NCBI RefSeq assembly: GCF_034661235.1
Contig: NZ_CP141059.1
Coordinates: forward strand, 434,001-498,000
Reading direction: 5' to 3'
Length of the DNA stretch: 64,000 bases
From: Nocardioides bizhenqiangii
Lineage (GTDB): Bacteria > Actinomycetota > Actinomycetes > Propionibacteriales > Nocardioidaceae
The translations under genes and the position numbers were made by a program. Numbering within the stretch: the stretch's first letter is position 1; each line of letters begins with the position of its first letter. The notes beneath the pieces were generated by a model. The model did not search any database. It was not told the DNA's origin and saw only the letters and a list, made by a program, of their open reading frames with translations. This document shows positions 36,225 through 47,176 of this stretch, in pieces.

Positions 36225-36268
36225 CGGTTGTCGAGTAGCCCGAGCCGCTAGGCGAGGGCGTATCCAGA
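36225..36268 (-). repeat. Modular palindromic repeat, right half of the inverted pair
   Basis: The reverse complement has the family layout: TCTGGATACGC end (one base off consensus), core CCCTCGCCTAGCGGCTCGGG, and CTACTCGACAACCG. With the left copy it can form a long stem of more than 40 pairs with scattered mismatches in the rpoBC message. The 51 bases from here to the rpoC start hold GAAGGA. Confidence 0.8.
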
Positions 36269-36319
36269 CACAGTCCCCAGCCTCACTTTTCAAGAAACTA
36301 ACGAAGGACAGCAGCCATC

Positions 36320-40174
<3,855 letters not shown>

Positions 40175-40177
<3 letters not shown>

Positions 40178-40271
40178 GCTTGCGAAGTTCTGGAGTAAGA
40201 GCCAGATCGAGTAGCACCAGCCCCTCCCGAGCTTGCTCGGGAGGGGCTTTGTGCGTATCGAGATCCGGTGA
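40175..40271 (-). repeat. Modular palindromic repeat whose core is the rpoC terminator
   Basis: Same order as the copy after rplA: TGAGCTTGCGAAG with the stop codon, GATCGAGTAGC (40207-40215), a hairpin core, and GCGTATCGAGATCCGGTGA (about 40253-40271). Here the core is a perfect terminator (40219-40247) unrelated in sequence to the rplA core. Confidence 0.78.
40219..40250 (+). terminator. Terminator of rpoBC
   Basis: AGCCCCTCCCGAGC (40219-40232) pairs with GCTCGGGAGGGGC (40235-40247), 13 perfect pairs with a 2-base nominal loop, then TTTGTG. It is the strongest hairpin after rpoC and lies inside the repeat element. Confidence 0.88.
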
Positions 40272-40312
40272 CGTGCCCATCGGCCGTGGGACGGCCGCAG
40301 CCAGGTTGCGGC

Positions 40313-40431
40313 GTCTCGATACGCCCTCGCCTGGCGGCTCGGGCTACTCGACGACCGGGCGGCGGGGGCTAGACGACCGGGCGGCGGGGGCTACTCGAAG
40401 ACCTAGCGGCTCGGGCTACTCGACCAGCGAC
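40313..40431 (+). repeat. Palindromic repeat with tandem partial copies
   Basis: One full element (TCTCGATACG, core CCCTCGCCTGGCGGCTCGGG, CTACTCGACGACCGG; 40313-40357) is followed by decayed units repeating its right half: GGGCGGCGGGGGCTAGACGACC, GGGCGGCGGGGGCTACTCGA and a last unit with CTAGCGGCTCGGGCTACTCGA. This makes a small local array of right ends between rpoC and the next gene. The whole gap 40178-40475 has no coding signal. Confidence 0.75.
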
Positions 40432-40475
40432 GGGGTACCGCCCCCTGGTCGACACCCGATCGAGAGGAGCACGGC

Positions 40476-40841
40476 ATGGCCAGCGAACCCTCTGACGCGG
40501 AAGCTCGCGACGAGGCCCAGGACGAAGCCAAGGACCAGGATCAAGCCGGCGGCGCCAGGGACGACGAGGTGCAGGACTACCCGGGTGTGGAGGACTTCTC
40601 CAAGGAGGGCGACAAGATCAAGGCGCCCGAGGGCGAGTTCTCCGTTGACGACAAGGGCCTGGACGGATCGCCGGTGGACGAGATCCTGGAGGACCGCAAG
40701 GAGCGCCTGGACCCCGAGAACCGCCCGGAGACCACCGAGGTCAGCAACGCGGGCCGTGACTTCGACGGTGAGAAGGGGATGTTCACCGACGAGGAGGGCT
40801 TCGAGGAGGCCGAGAAGCAGTACACGCTCGACGAGACCTGA
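40476..40841 (+). CDS. Small hydrophilic acidic protein, unknown function
   Basis: 121 residues with no hydrophobic segment, rich in Asp, Glu and Lys. It opens MASEPSDAEARDEAQDEAKD and later has DYPGVEDFSKEGDKIKAPEG and PVDEILEDRKERLDPENRPE; the end FTDEEGFEEAEKQYTLDET is more ordered. A GAGAGG ribosome site precedes the ATG. It looks natively disordered, like stress-type hydrophilins, but no family is recognised. It sits alone between rpoC and the M20 gene. Confidence 0.75.
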   Translation: MASEPSDAEARDEAQDEAKDQDQAGGARDDEVQDYPGVEDFSKEGDKIKAPEGEFSVDDKGLDGSPVDEILEDRKERLDPENRPETTEVSNAGRDFDGEKGMFTDEEGFEEAEKQYTLDET

Positions 40842-40864
40842 CATCCGAGCGCACTCTTGGTCGC

Positions 40865-42202
40865 ATGACGTCGGCGACACCGGAACTGCTCCAAGCCCTG
40901 ATCCGCAACCAGTGCGTCAACGACGGCACCCCGGAGTCCGGAGGGGAGTCGCGCAACGCGGACGTCCTCGCTGCGGTGCTCGAGGGGCCCGGGGTGGAAC
41001 TCGAGCGGTACGAGTCACTGCCGGGCCGCGCGAGCCTGGTCGCGCGGATCGACGGCAGCGACCCTGCTGCCCCGTCGCTCCTGCTGATGGGCCACACGGA
41101 CGTCGTGCCGGCCAACGCCGAGAACTGGCGACACGACCCGTTCGGCGGTGAGCAGATCGACGGCGAGATCTGGGGTCGCGGCGCCGTCGATATGCTCAAC
41201 CACACCTCGTCGATGGCGATAGCGATGAGGAGGCTCGCGGACTCCGGGTTCCGGCCGCGGGGCACGCTGGTCTACCTCGCCGTTGCCGACGAGGAAGGCG
41301 GCGGCACGTACGGCGCCGAGTGGCTGCTCGAGCACCAGCGGGAGTCCGTGGCCGCGGACTACGTGATCACGGAGACGGGTGGGATGTCGCTGCCGGTGCC
41401 GGGTGCGACCGAGACGCTGCTGCCGGTCATGGTCGGCGAGAAGGGATTCGGCTGGGTGACCCTCGTGGTGCGCGGCACGCCCGGCCACGGCTCGATGCCG
41501 CTGCGGACGGACAACGCGCTCGTCAAGGCGGCGGAGGTCGTGCAGCGGGTCGCCGCGATCCAGAGCACGCCCCGGGTCGAGGGGCAGTGGCGAGACTTCG
41601 TCGAGGCCTGTCGACTCCCGGAGGACGTCGAGCGGCTGTTCCTCGACGCCGACGCCCTGACGGCGTACTGCACCAGCGAGGACGCCGACCTCCAGCTGGC
41701 TCGGCTCATCCACGCCGCGACGACCACCACCATCGCTCCGACGATGGTGCGGGGCGGCGTGAAGACCAACGTGATCGCCGACCGGGTCGAGATCGAGCTC
41801 GACATCCGGACCCTGCCGGGCGTCACGGCCGACGACCTCGTGTCCGCGATCGCGGCCGCGGTGGGTGAGGAGCTGATGGCGTCGGTCGATGTGCAGGTCG
41901 GCAAGTTCCAGGAGGCCTCGCTCTCCTCCCCCGAGTCGCCGCTGTGGGACTCGCTGGCCAAGGCCAGCTCGGCGCTGCTGCCGGGATCACGTCCGGTCCC
42001 GTTCCTGCTGGTGGGCGTCACCGATGCCCGGTTCTTCCGCGGCGCCGGCTCCACCGCCTACGGATACGGGCTCTTCAGCGACCGGATCTCGTTCCGCGAC
42101 TTCGCGTCGATGTTCCACGGCAACGACGAGCGGATCGACATCGAGTCGCTCCGTCTCTCCACCGAGCTCTGGTCGGCGGTAGCGCAGGACTTCCTCGATT
42201 GA
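40865..42202 (+). CDS. M20-family metallopeptidase
   Basis: 445 residues. Zinc-ligand motifs run in order: LLLMGHTDVVPA (His, Asp), IWGRGAVDMLN (bridging Asp), VADEEGGGTYGAEW (Glu-Glu, catalytic base and ligand), and a late His in FASMFHGNDERI. A lid/dimerisation domain (RGTPGHGSMPLRTDN) is inserted at about residues 205-330. M20 enzymes cleave dipeptides, N-acyl amino acids or succinyl-diaminopimelate; the exact substrate is not evident. It starts 23 bases after the acidic-protein gene. Confidence 0.88.
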   Translation: MTSATPELLQALIRNQCVNDGTPESGGESRNADVLAAVLEGPGVELERYESLPGRASLVARIDGSDPAAPSLLLMGHTDVVPANAENWRHDPFGGEQIDGEIWGRGAVDMLNHTSSMAIAMRRLADSGFRPRGTLVYLAVADEEGGGTYGAEWLLEHQRESVAADYVITETGGMSLPVPGATETLLPVMVGEKGFGWVTLVVRGTPGHGSMPLRTDNALVKAAEVVQRVAAIQSTPRVEGQWRDFVEACRLPEDVERLFLDADALTAYCTSEDADLQLARLIHAATTTTIAPTMVRGGVKTNVIADRVEIELDIRTLPGVTADDLVSAIAAAVGEELMASVDVQVGKFQEASLSSPESPLWDSLAKASSALLPGSRPVPFLLVGVTDARFFRGAGSTAYGYGLFSDRISFRDFASMFHGNDERIDIESLRLSTELWSAVAQDFLD

Positions 42203-42249
42203 GTGGACCGCCTCGCCGGCCCGGTCCCGGCGGCTGAGAGAATGGCGGG

Positions 42250-43524
42250 GTGACCACCCCGCAGCGCACCGACGTGCTCGTCGTGGGAGCGGGCCCCGCG
42301 GGCTCCGCCGCCGCGGCGTGGGCGGCGCGCCTGGGCGCGGACGTCGTGCTCACGGACGCGGCGGTGTTCCCCCGCGACAAGACGTGCGGTGACGGGCTGA
42401 CGCCACGGGCGATCGACGAGCTGGGGCGGCTCGGCCTCACCGACTGGGTGCGGGCCCACACCGTCAACCAGGGCCTCCGCGCGCACGGGTTCGGACAGAC
42501 GCTGCACCTGCCGTGGCCCGGCGGGCACCTGCCCGACTGGGGCAGCGCGATCGCGCGCACCGAGCTCGACGACTACCTGCGCACGACGGCGATCAAGGCG
42601 GGGGCGACCGGCATCGACGGTGCGCGGGCGGTCGACGTCCGACGTGAAGGCGGGCGGGTGACCGCCGTCGTCTTCGAGCGGGGTTCGCGCGGCGGTGACC
42701 GGTTCGAGATCGAGTGCGAACGCCTGGTCGTCGCCGACGGCGTCCGCTCGCCGCTCGGCAAGGTGCTGGGCCGCGAGTGGCACCGCGACACCGTCTACGG
42801 CGTCGCCGGCCGGTGCTACGTCTCCTCGACCAAGCCGGACGACCCCTGGATCAGCTCCCACCTCGAGCTGCGCGGCCCCTCGACCGGATCGGGGGGCGCG
42901 GGGGAGATCCTGTCCGGCTACGGCTGGATCTTCCCGCTCGGCACCGACGCCGGTGGCGTCAACCTCGGTGTCGGCACCCTCGCCACGGCCAAGCGGCCGG
43001 CGGACGTCGCGATCAGGCCGCTGATGAGCTTCTACGCCGAGGAGCGCCGCGAGGAGTTCGCTCTCGGCGACGAGCTTCGGATGCCGACCTCGGCACTGCT
43101 GCCCATGGGCGGCGCGGTGTCCAACGTCGCCGGGCCCAACTGGGCGCTGATCGGCGACGCGGCAGCGTGCGTCAACCCGCTCAACGGCGAGGGCATCGAC
43201 TACGGCCTCGAGACCGGCCGGCTGGTGGCCGAGCTGATGACCGAGCAACCCCGGAGCGACCTCGGGGTCGTCTGGCCGGCGGTGCTCAAGGAGCACTACG
43301 GCGAGGCGTTCTCGATCGCACGCCGGCTCGCCGGGCTGGTGACGGTGCCGCGGCTGCTGCCCGCACTGGGGCCGGTCGGCATGCGGTCCGACCTGCTGAT
43401 GACGTTGGCGCTGCGATGGATGGGCAACCTGGTCACCGACGACGACCGCGACCGGGCGGCTCGCGTGTGGCGCTGGGCCGGCCGGCGCTCGCTCGCCCGG
43501 GACGCCCGGCCCCCGTTCAGCTGA
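42250..43524 (+). CDS. Geranylgeranyl reductase-family FAD protein (menaquinone reductase-like)
   Basis: 424 residues from a GTG. The N-terminal dinucleotide fold is VVGAGPAGSAAAAWAARLGA followed by FPRDKTCGDGLTPRAIDEL, the family signature with its conserved Cys. WIFPLGTDAGGVNLGVGTL and the FAD motif WALIGDAAACVNPLNGEGID complete the pattern. Actinobacterial members saturate an isoprenoid double bond, for example the menaquinone side chain (MenJ). No quinone genes are adjacent, so the substrate is by family only. Confidence 0.86.
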   Translation: MTTPQRTDVLVVGAGPAGSAAAAWAARLGADVVLTDAAVFPRDKTCGDGLTPRAIDELGRLGLTDWVRAHTVNQGLRAHGFGQTLHLPWPGGHLPDWGSAIARTELDDYLRTTAIKAGATGIDGARAVDVRREGGRVTAVVFERGSRGGDRFEIECERLVVADGVRSPLGKVLGREWHRDTVYGVAGRCYVSSTKPDDPWISSHLELRGPSTGSGGAGEILSGYGWIFPLGTDAGGVNLGVGTLATAKRPADVAIRPLMSFYAEERREEFALGDELRMPTSALLPMGGAVSNVAGPNWALIGDAAACVNPLNGEGIDYGLETGRLVAELMTEQPRSDLGVVWPAVLKEHYGEAFSIARRLAGLVTVPRLLPALGPVGMRSDLLMTLALRWMGNLVTDDDRDRAARVWRWAGRRSLARDARPPFS

Positions 43525-43574
43525 ACCTCGTCCGACGACCGGTCCTTTAGGGTGAACGACGCGAGGAGGACGCC

Positions 43575-44453
43575 ATGGGGCAGCAGGTGCAGCGGCTGGG
43601 GGCGTATGCCGTCGTCGTCCGCGGCGACCGGATCCTGCTCACCCGCCTCGCGGAGCGGGTCACCAAGCAGGAGCTGTGGACGCTGCCGGGCGGCGGTGTC
43701 GACCACGGCGAGGACCCGCGGGCAGCAGTGGTTCGTGAGATCTACGAGGAGACCGGTCTGCGGGCCGAGGTCGGCGAGACCGCCCACGTCTTCTCGATGC
43801 ACCTGTCCGACACCTGGCGCCGCGGTCGCCGGGTGGACGCGCACTCCGTACGGATCGTGTACGACGGCTGGGTGGCCGCCGACGCTCCGGACCCGCGCGT
43901 CGTCGAGATCGACGGGTCGACCGCGGACGCCGCGTGGCAGCCGATCGGCGCGGTGCTCGACGGATCGCTGCCGACGGTCGGGCTGGTGACCGAGGCGCTC
44001 GCCGAGCTCCGTCCGCAGCAGCGGCAGCGGGTCGCGGCGTACGCCTATGTCGAGCGGGACGGCGCGCTGCTGCTCACGCGCAACTCGGCGCTCGGACCGC
44101 ACCCCGGGGTGTGGACGCTGCCCGGCGGTGGCATCGACCACGGCGAGTCCCCGGCGGACACCGTGCTGCGGGAGCTGCACGAGGAGTGCGGTCTCGAGGG
44201 GGAGCTCGGGGAGCTGCTGACCGTCGACGACCACCACTTCACCGGCACCGCGCCGATCGGCCGGAGGGAGGACTTCCACGCGATCCGGATCGTCTACCGG
44301 GCGTCCGTGCCCGCGGACGCCGAGCCACGGGTGGTCGAGGTCGACGGCACCACCGACGCGGTCGCCTGGGTGCCGCTCACCGAGGTCGCGACCGACGCGG
44401 CGAGGTTCAGCAGCCTGGTGCGGGCCGCGATCACCGCGGCCGGCGGTCGCTAG
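43575..44453 (+). CDS. Protein with two tandem Nudix hydrolase domains
   Basis: 292 residues built of two homologous halves. The first Nudix box is GGGVDHGEDPRAAVVREIYE then ETGL (about residues 37-60); the second is GGGIDHGESPADTVLRELHE then ECGL (about 181-204). Both keep the REXXEE metal-binding glutamates, so both may be active. Each half also has its own HxxRIVY strand (AHSVRIVYDGW, FHAIRIVYRAS). Nudix enzymes hydrolyse nucleoside diphosphates linked to other groups. The HOT-like gene follows after 9 bases. Confidence 0.88.
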   Translation: MGQQVQRLGAYAVVVRGDRILLTRLAERVTKQELWTLPGGGVDHGEDPRAAVVREIYEETGLRAEVGETAHVFSMHLSDTWRRGRRVDAHSVRIVYDGWVAADAPDPRVVEIDGSTADAAWQPIGAVLDGSLPTVGLVTEALAELRPQQRQRVAAYAYVERDGALLLTRNSALGPHPGVWTLPGGGIDHGESPADTVLRELHEECGLEGELGELLTVDDHHFTGTAPIGRREDFHAIRIVYRASVPADAEPRVVEVDGTTDAVAWVPLTEVATDAARFSSLVRAAITAAGGR

Positions 44454-44462
44454 GTTGGGCGG

Positions 44463-45734
44463 GTGAGCGAGACCGTCTTCACCTATGCGGCGCCGGCCCT
44501 GAAGTTCGGGCGGGGGGCGTCCCGCGAGCTGGGCTACGACCTGTCCACGTGGGGGGCGCGGCGCGTGCTCCTGGTGACGGATCCGGGCGTCGCCGCGGTC
44601 GGGCACCCCGCGACCGTGGCGGAGGGCCTGGCGAAGCACGGCCTCGCCGTGACGACGTACGACGAGACCCATGTCGAGCCGACCGATGCGTCGCTGACGC
44701 ACGCGGTGGAGTTCGCCCGGGCCGAGGGGCCGTTCGACGCGGTGGTCGCCGTCGGGGGCGGGTCGTCGATCGACACCGCGAAGGCGGTCGCCCTGCTGGT
44801 GACCAACCCCGGCGAGCTGATGGACTACATCAACGCACCGGTGGGGAATGCACGCGCCCCGGAGCACGCCCTGCTGCCGCTGGTCGCCGTACCGACGACC
44901 ACCGGCACCGGCAGCGAGAGCACCACCATCTGCGTCATGGACGTGCTCGCGCTCAAGGTCAAGACCGGCATCAGCCACCCCGCGCTCCGGCCCCGGCTCG
45001 CGGTCGTCGACCCCGACCTCAGCGCCACCCAGCCGCCCGGCGTCACCGCGGCCGCCGGGATGGACATCCTGTGCCACGCGCTCGAGAGCTACACCGCGCG
45101 CTGGTACGCCGACTTCGACGCCAAGTCGCCCGAGCAACGGGTGCCCTACTGCGGCGCCAACCCGATCGCCGACCTGTGGTCCGAACGCGCGCTCGGGCTG
45201 CTCGCCGGTGCCTTCCGGTCCGCGGTCCGCGAGGGCGGGATGGCTCCGGAGGTGGCCGAGCAGATGGCGATGGCCGCGACCTTCGCGGGCCTGGGCTTCG
45301 GGAACGCCGGCGTGCACATCCCGCACGCCAACGCCTATCCGATCGCGGGTCGCGTGCGCGACTTCCGGCCGGCCGGCTATCCCGCGGGCGAGCCGATCGT
45401 GCCGCACGGCATCGCGGTCGCCCTCACGGCCCCCGAGGCGTTCCGGTTCACCTACGACGCCGCGCCGGACCGCCACCTGCGCGCCGCCCGGCTGCTGGAC
45501 CCCGCAGCCGACGGCTCCGGTCCGGACGTCCTGCCGCGGACGCTGGCGACCCTGATGCGCGACATCGGGCTGCCCAACGGGCTGGGCGAGGTCGGCTACG
45601 GCGAGGCGGACGTCGACGACCTGGTCGCGGGTGCGGTCCAGCAGCAGCGGCTGCTCGCCACCGCGCCGAAGCCGGTCACCGAGGACGACCTCGCCGGCAT
45701 CATCGGCTCCTCCCTGCGCCACTGGGCCGATTGA
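44463..45734 (+). CDS. Iron-containing alcohol dehydrogenase, hydroxyacid-oxoacid transhydrogenase type
   Basis: 423 residues. Group III dehydrogenase motifs: AVGGGSSIDTAKAVALL (nucleotide), VPTTTGTGSESTTICVM, metal ligands around MDILCHALESYTARWY and GVHIPHANAYPIAG, and late IVPHGIAVAL. The insertion with DAKSPEQRVPYCGANPIADL and the GNAGVHIPHANAYPIAG loop are features of the HOT/ADHFE1 group, which couples 4-hydroxybutyrate oxidation to 2-oxoglutarate reduction using bound NAD. Annotation to that reaction is by family. GTG start 9 bases after the Nudix gene. Confidence 0.85.
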   Translation: MSETVFTYAAPALKFGRGASRELGYDLSTWGARRVLLVTDPGVAAVGHPATVAEGLAKHGLAVTTYDETHVEPTDASLTHAVEFARAEGPFDAVVAVGGGSSIDTAKAVALLVTNPGELMDYINAPVGNARAPEHALLPLVAVPTTTGTGSESTTICVMDVLALKVKTGISHPALRPRLAVVDPDLSATQPPGVTAAAGMDILCHALESYTARWYADFDAKSPEQRVPYCGANPIADLWSERALGLLAGAFRSAVREGGMAPEVAEQMAMAATFAGLGFGNAGVHIPHANAYPIAGRVRDFRPAGYPAGEPIVPHGIAVALTAPEAFRFTYDAAPDRHLRAARLLDPAADGSGPDVLPRTLATLMRDIGLPNGLGEVGYGEADVDDLVAGAVQQQRLLATAPKPVTEDDLAGIIGSSLRHWAD

Positions 45735-45814
45735 GTCGCGCGAGCGAGCAACCTCGGGGCATCCGGCGCGTCTTCTAGGTATGGGGAAGGGCATTGAGCA
45801 GACGGAGATTCGGG

Positions 45815-46339
45815 ATGCGCAGGCTGGCGGTGATCGGCGAGGTCGGGACTGGTCCCGAGCACCTGGCCGCTGACCTGTACGCCGCGCACCGGCTCAACCT
45901 GGTGCGGCTGGCGGTGCTCCTCGTCGACGACCTCGGGTCTGCCGAGGACGTCGTGCACGACGTGTTCGCCGGGCTGCTGACCGGCGACAAGCAGCTGCGC
46001 GATCCGGACGCAGCCGTCGCCTACCTGCGGCGCGCGGTCGTCAACCGGGCTCGCTCGGCCTTGCGTCGCCGCCGTACCGCCCGGGCCTACACGCCGCCCG
46101 AGGAGGCGTCCCGAGCCGGCCCCGACGACCTGGCGCTGCTGAGCGAGGAGCACCGGGAGGTGTCCGCAGCCCTGCGGACCCTGCCGGCCCGACAGCGGGA
46201 GGTGCTGGTGCTGCGCTACTGGAGCGGCCTGTCGGAGATCGAGATCGCCGAGGCGCTCGGGATCTCCCGGGGCACCGTGAAGTCGACCGCGAGCCGCGCG
46301 CTCGCTTCTCTGGAGAAGAAGCTGGAGGGTGGGCGATGA
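45815..46339 (+). CDS. RNA polymerase sigma-70 factor, SigE-type ECF
   Basis: 174 residues from the ATG at 45815 (GGAG 7 bases upstream). Region 2: LYAAHRLNLVRLAVLLVDDL then AEDVVHDVFAGL and AYLRRAVVNRARSALRRR. Region 4: LPARQREVLVLRYWSGLSEI and IAEALGISRGTVKSTASRAL. This matches the small SigE-family ECF group of actinobacteria. The next gene overlaps by four bases and encodes a single-pass membrane protein, the usual position of an anti-sigma factor. Confidence 0.9.
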   Translation: MRRLAVIGEVGTGPEHLAADLYAAHRLNLVRLAVLLVDDLGSAEDVVHDVFAGLLTGDKQLRDPDAAVAYLRRAVVNRARSALRRRRTARAYTPPEEASRAGPDDLALLSEEHREVSAALRTLPARQREVLVLRYWSGLSEIEIAEALGISRGTVKSTASRALASLEKKLEGGR

Positions 46340-47172
46340 GCGACATCGAGCTGCGTCTCCGCGACGCCCTGGCCGCTCGGGCCGAGCTGGTCCGACCCGA
46401 GGACCTCACCCTGGCGCCCGACCTCGAGCCGGGCGAGCCCGAGCCCGGAGCGTGGTGGCAGCGGCCCTCCGGCTACCTCCTCGTCGCGGCGATCGCGGTG
46501 ATCGTGGTCGTGCTGCCGCTGCTCGCCCTGGCGGCGATCGACCCGGACGGCGAGAAGAGCCCGTCGGACCCGGCCACGGACCCCTCCGGCACGTTCACGA
46601 TGACCGACCCGGTCCGGACCCTCGTCGCTCAGGACAAGGCCGACGTCGACGGCGACAGCGCGCTCGACGACGTCCGGGTGATGTCGCTCGAGGAGCCCGA
46701 CGCGGTGCTGCCCGACTTCGACGTCGAGGTCGAGCTCTCGGCGAGCGGCGAGTCGGTGAGCTACCAGGTCGGCCAGGCCCGGGACGTCAAGATCGGGGCG
46801 ACGGCCAACCTGGACGGCCGGGAGGGCGAGGAGATCGTGCTCGCACTCGACGCCGACACGGTCGACCTGCACCGCGCCCAGCCGCTGGTGGTCAGCCTCC
46901 GTGACGGCGAGCTGGTCTCGATCCTCACCGGGGATCTCCGCGCGCGCGGTCGGCCGGGCAGCGACGGCACCCGCACCTACTGGTGGGTGCACGACGGCCA
47001 GCTGTGGTGGTGGCGCAGCCAGGAGCCGGTGGCGGACGGCGAGGAGTCGCCGTACGCCGTCGAGGTGCTCCGGTTCCCCCGCGAGGCGATGCTTCGCGGG
47101 GTCGACCACGGCACCTGGTGCGTCACGAGTCTCGCGTCGACGCGGCTGCTCGAGTGCGCAGCACTAGATTGA
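46336..47172 (+). CDS. Membrane protein coupled to the sigma factor, possible anti-sigma factor
   Basis: 278 residues. A short cytoplasmic head (MSDIELRLRDALAARAELVR) precedes one membrane helix (YLLVAAIAVIVVVLPLLALA, ~50-70). The exterior part has calcium-loop-like DVDGDSALDDV and repeated strands with NLDGREGEEIVLALDAD, suggesting FG-GAP/VCBS-like repeats, and ends with WWVHDGQLWWWRS. The ATGA overlap with the sigma gene argues for a functional pair. A zinc-type anti-sigma HxxxCxxC motif is not present, so control would differ from the classic ZAS type. Confidence 0.75.
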   Translation: MSDIELRLRDALAARAELVRPEDLTLAPDLEPGEPEPGAWWQRPSGYLLVAAIAVIVVVLPLLALAAIDPDGEKSPSDPATDPSGTFTMTDPVRTLVAQDKADVDGDSALDDVRVMSLEEPDAVLPDFDVEVELSASGESVSYQVGQARDVKIGATANLDGREGEEIVLALDADTVDLHRAQPLVVSLRDGELVSILTGDLRARGRPGSDGTRTYWWVHDGQLWWWRSQEPVADGEESPYAVEVLRFPREAMLRGVDHGTWCVTSLASTRLLECAALD

Positions 47173-47176
47173 GCGG

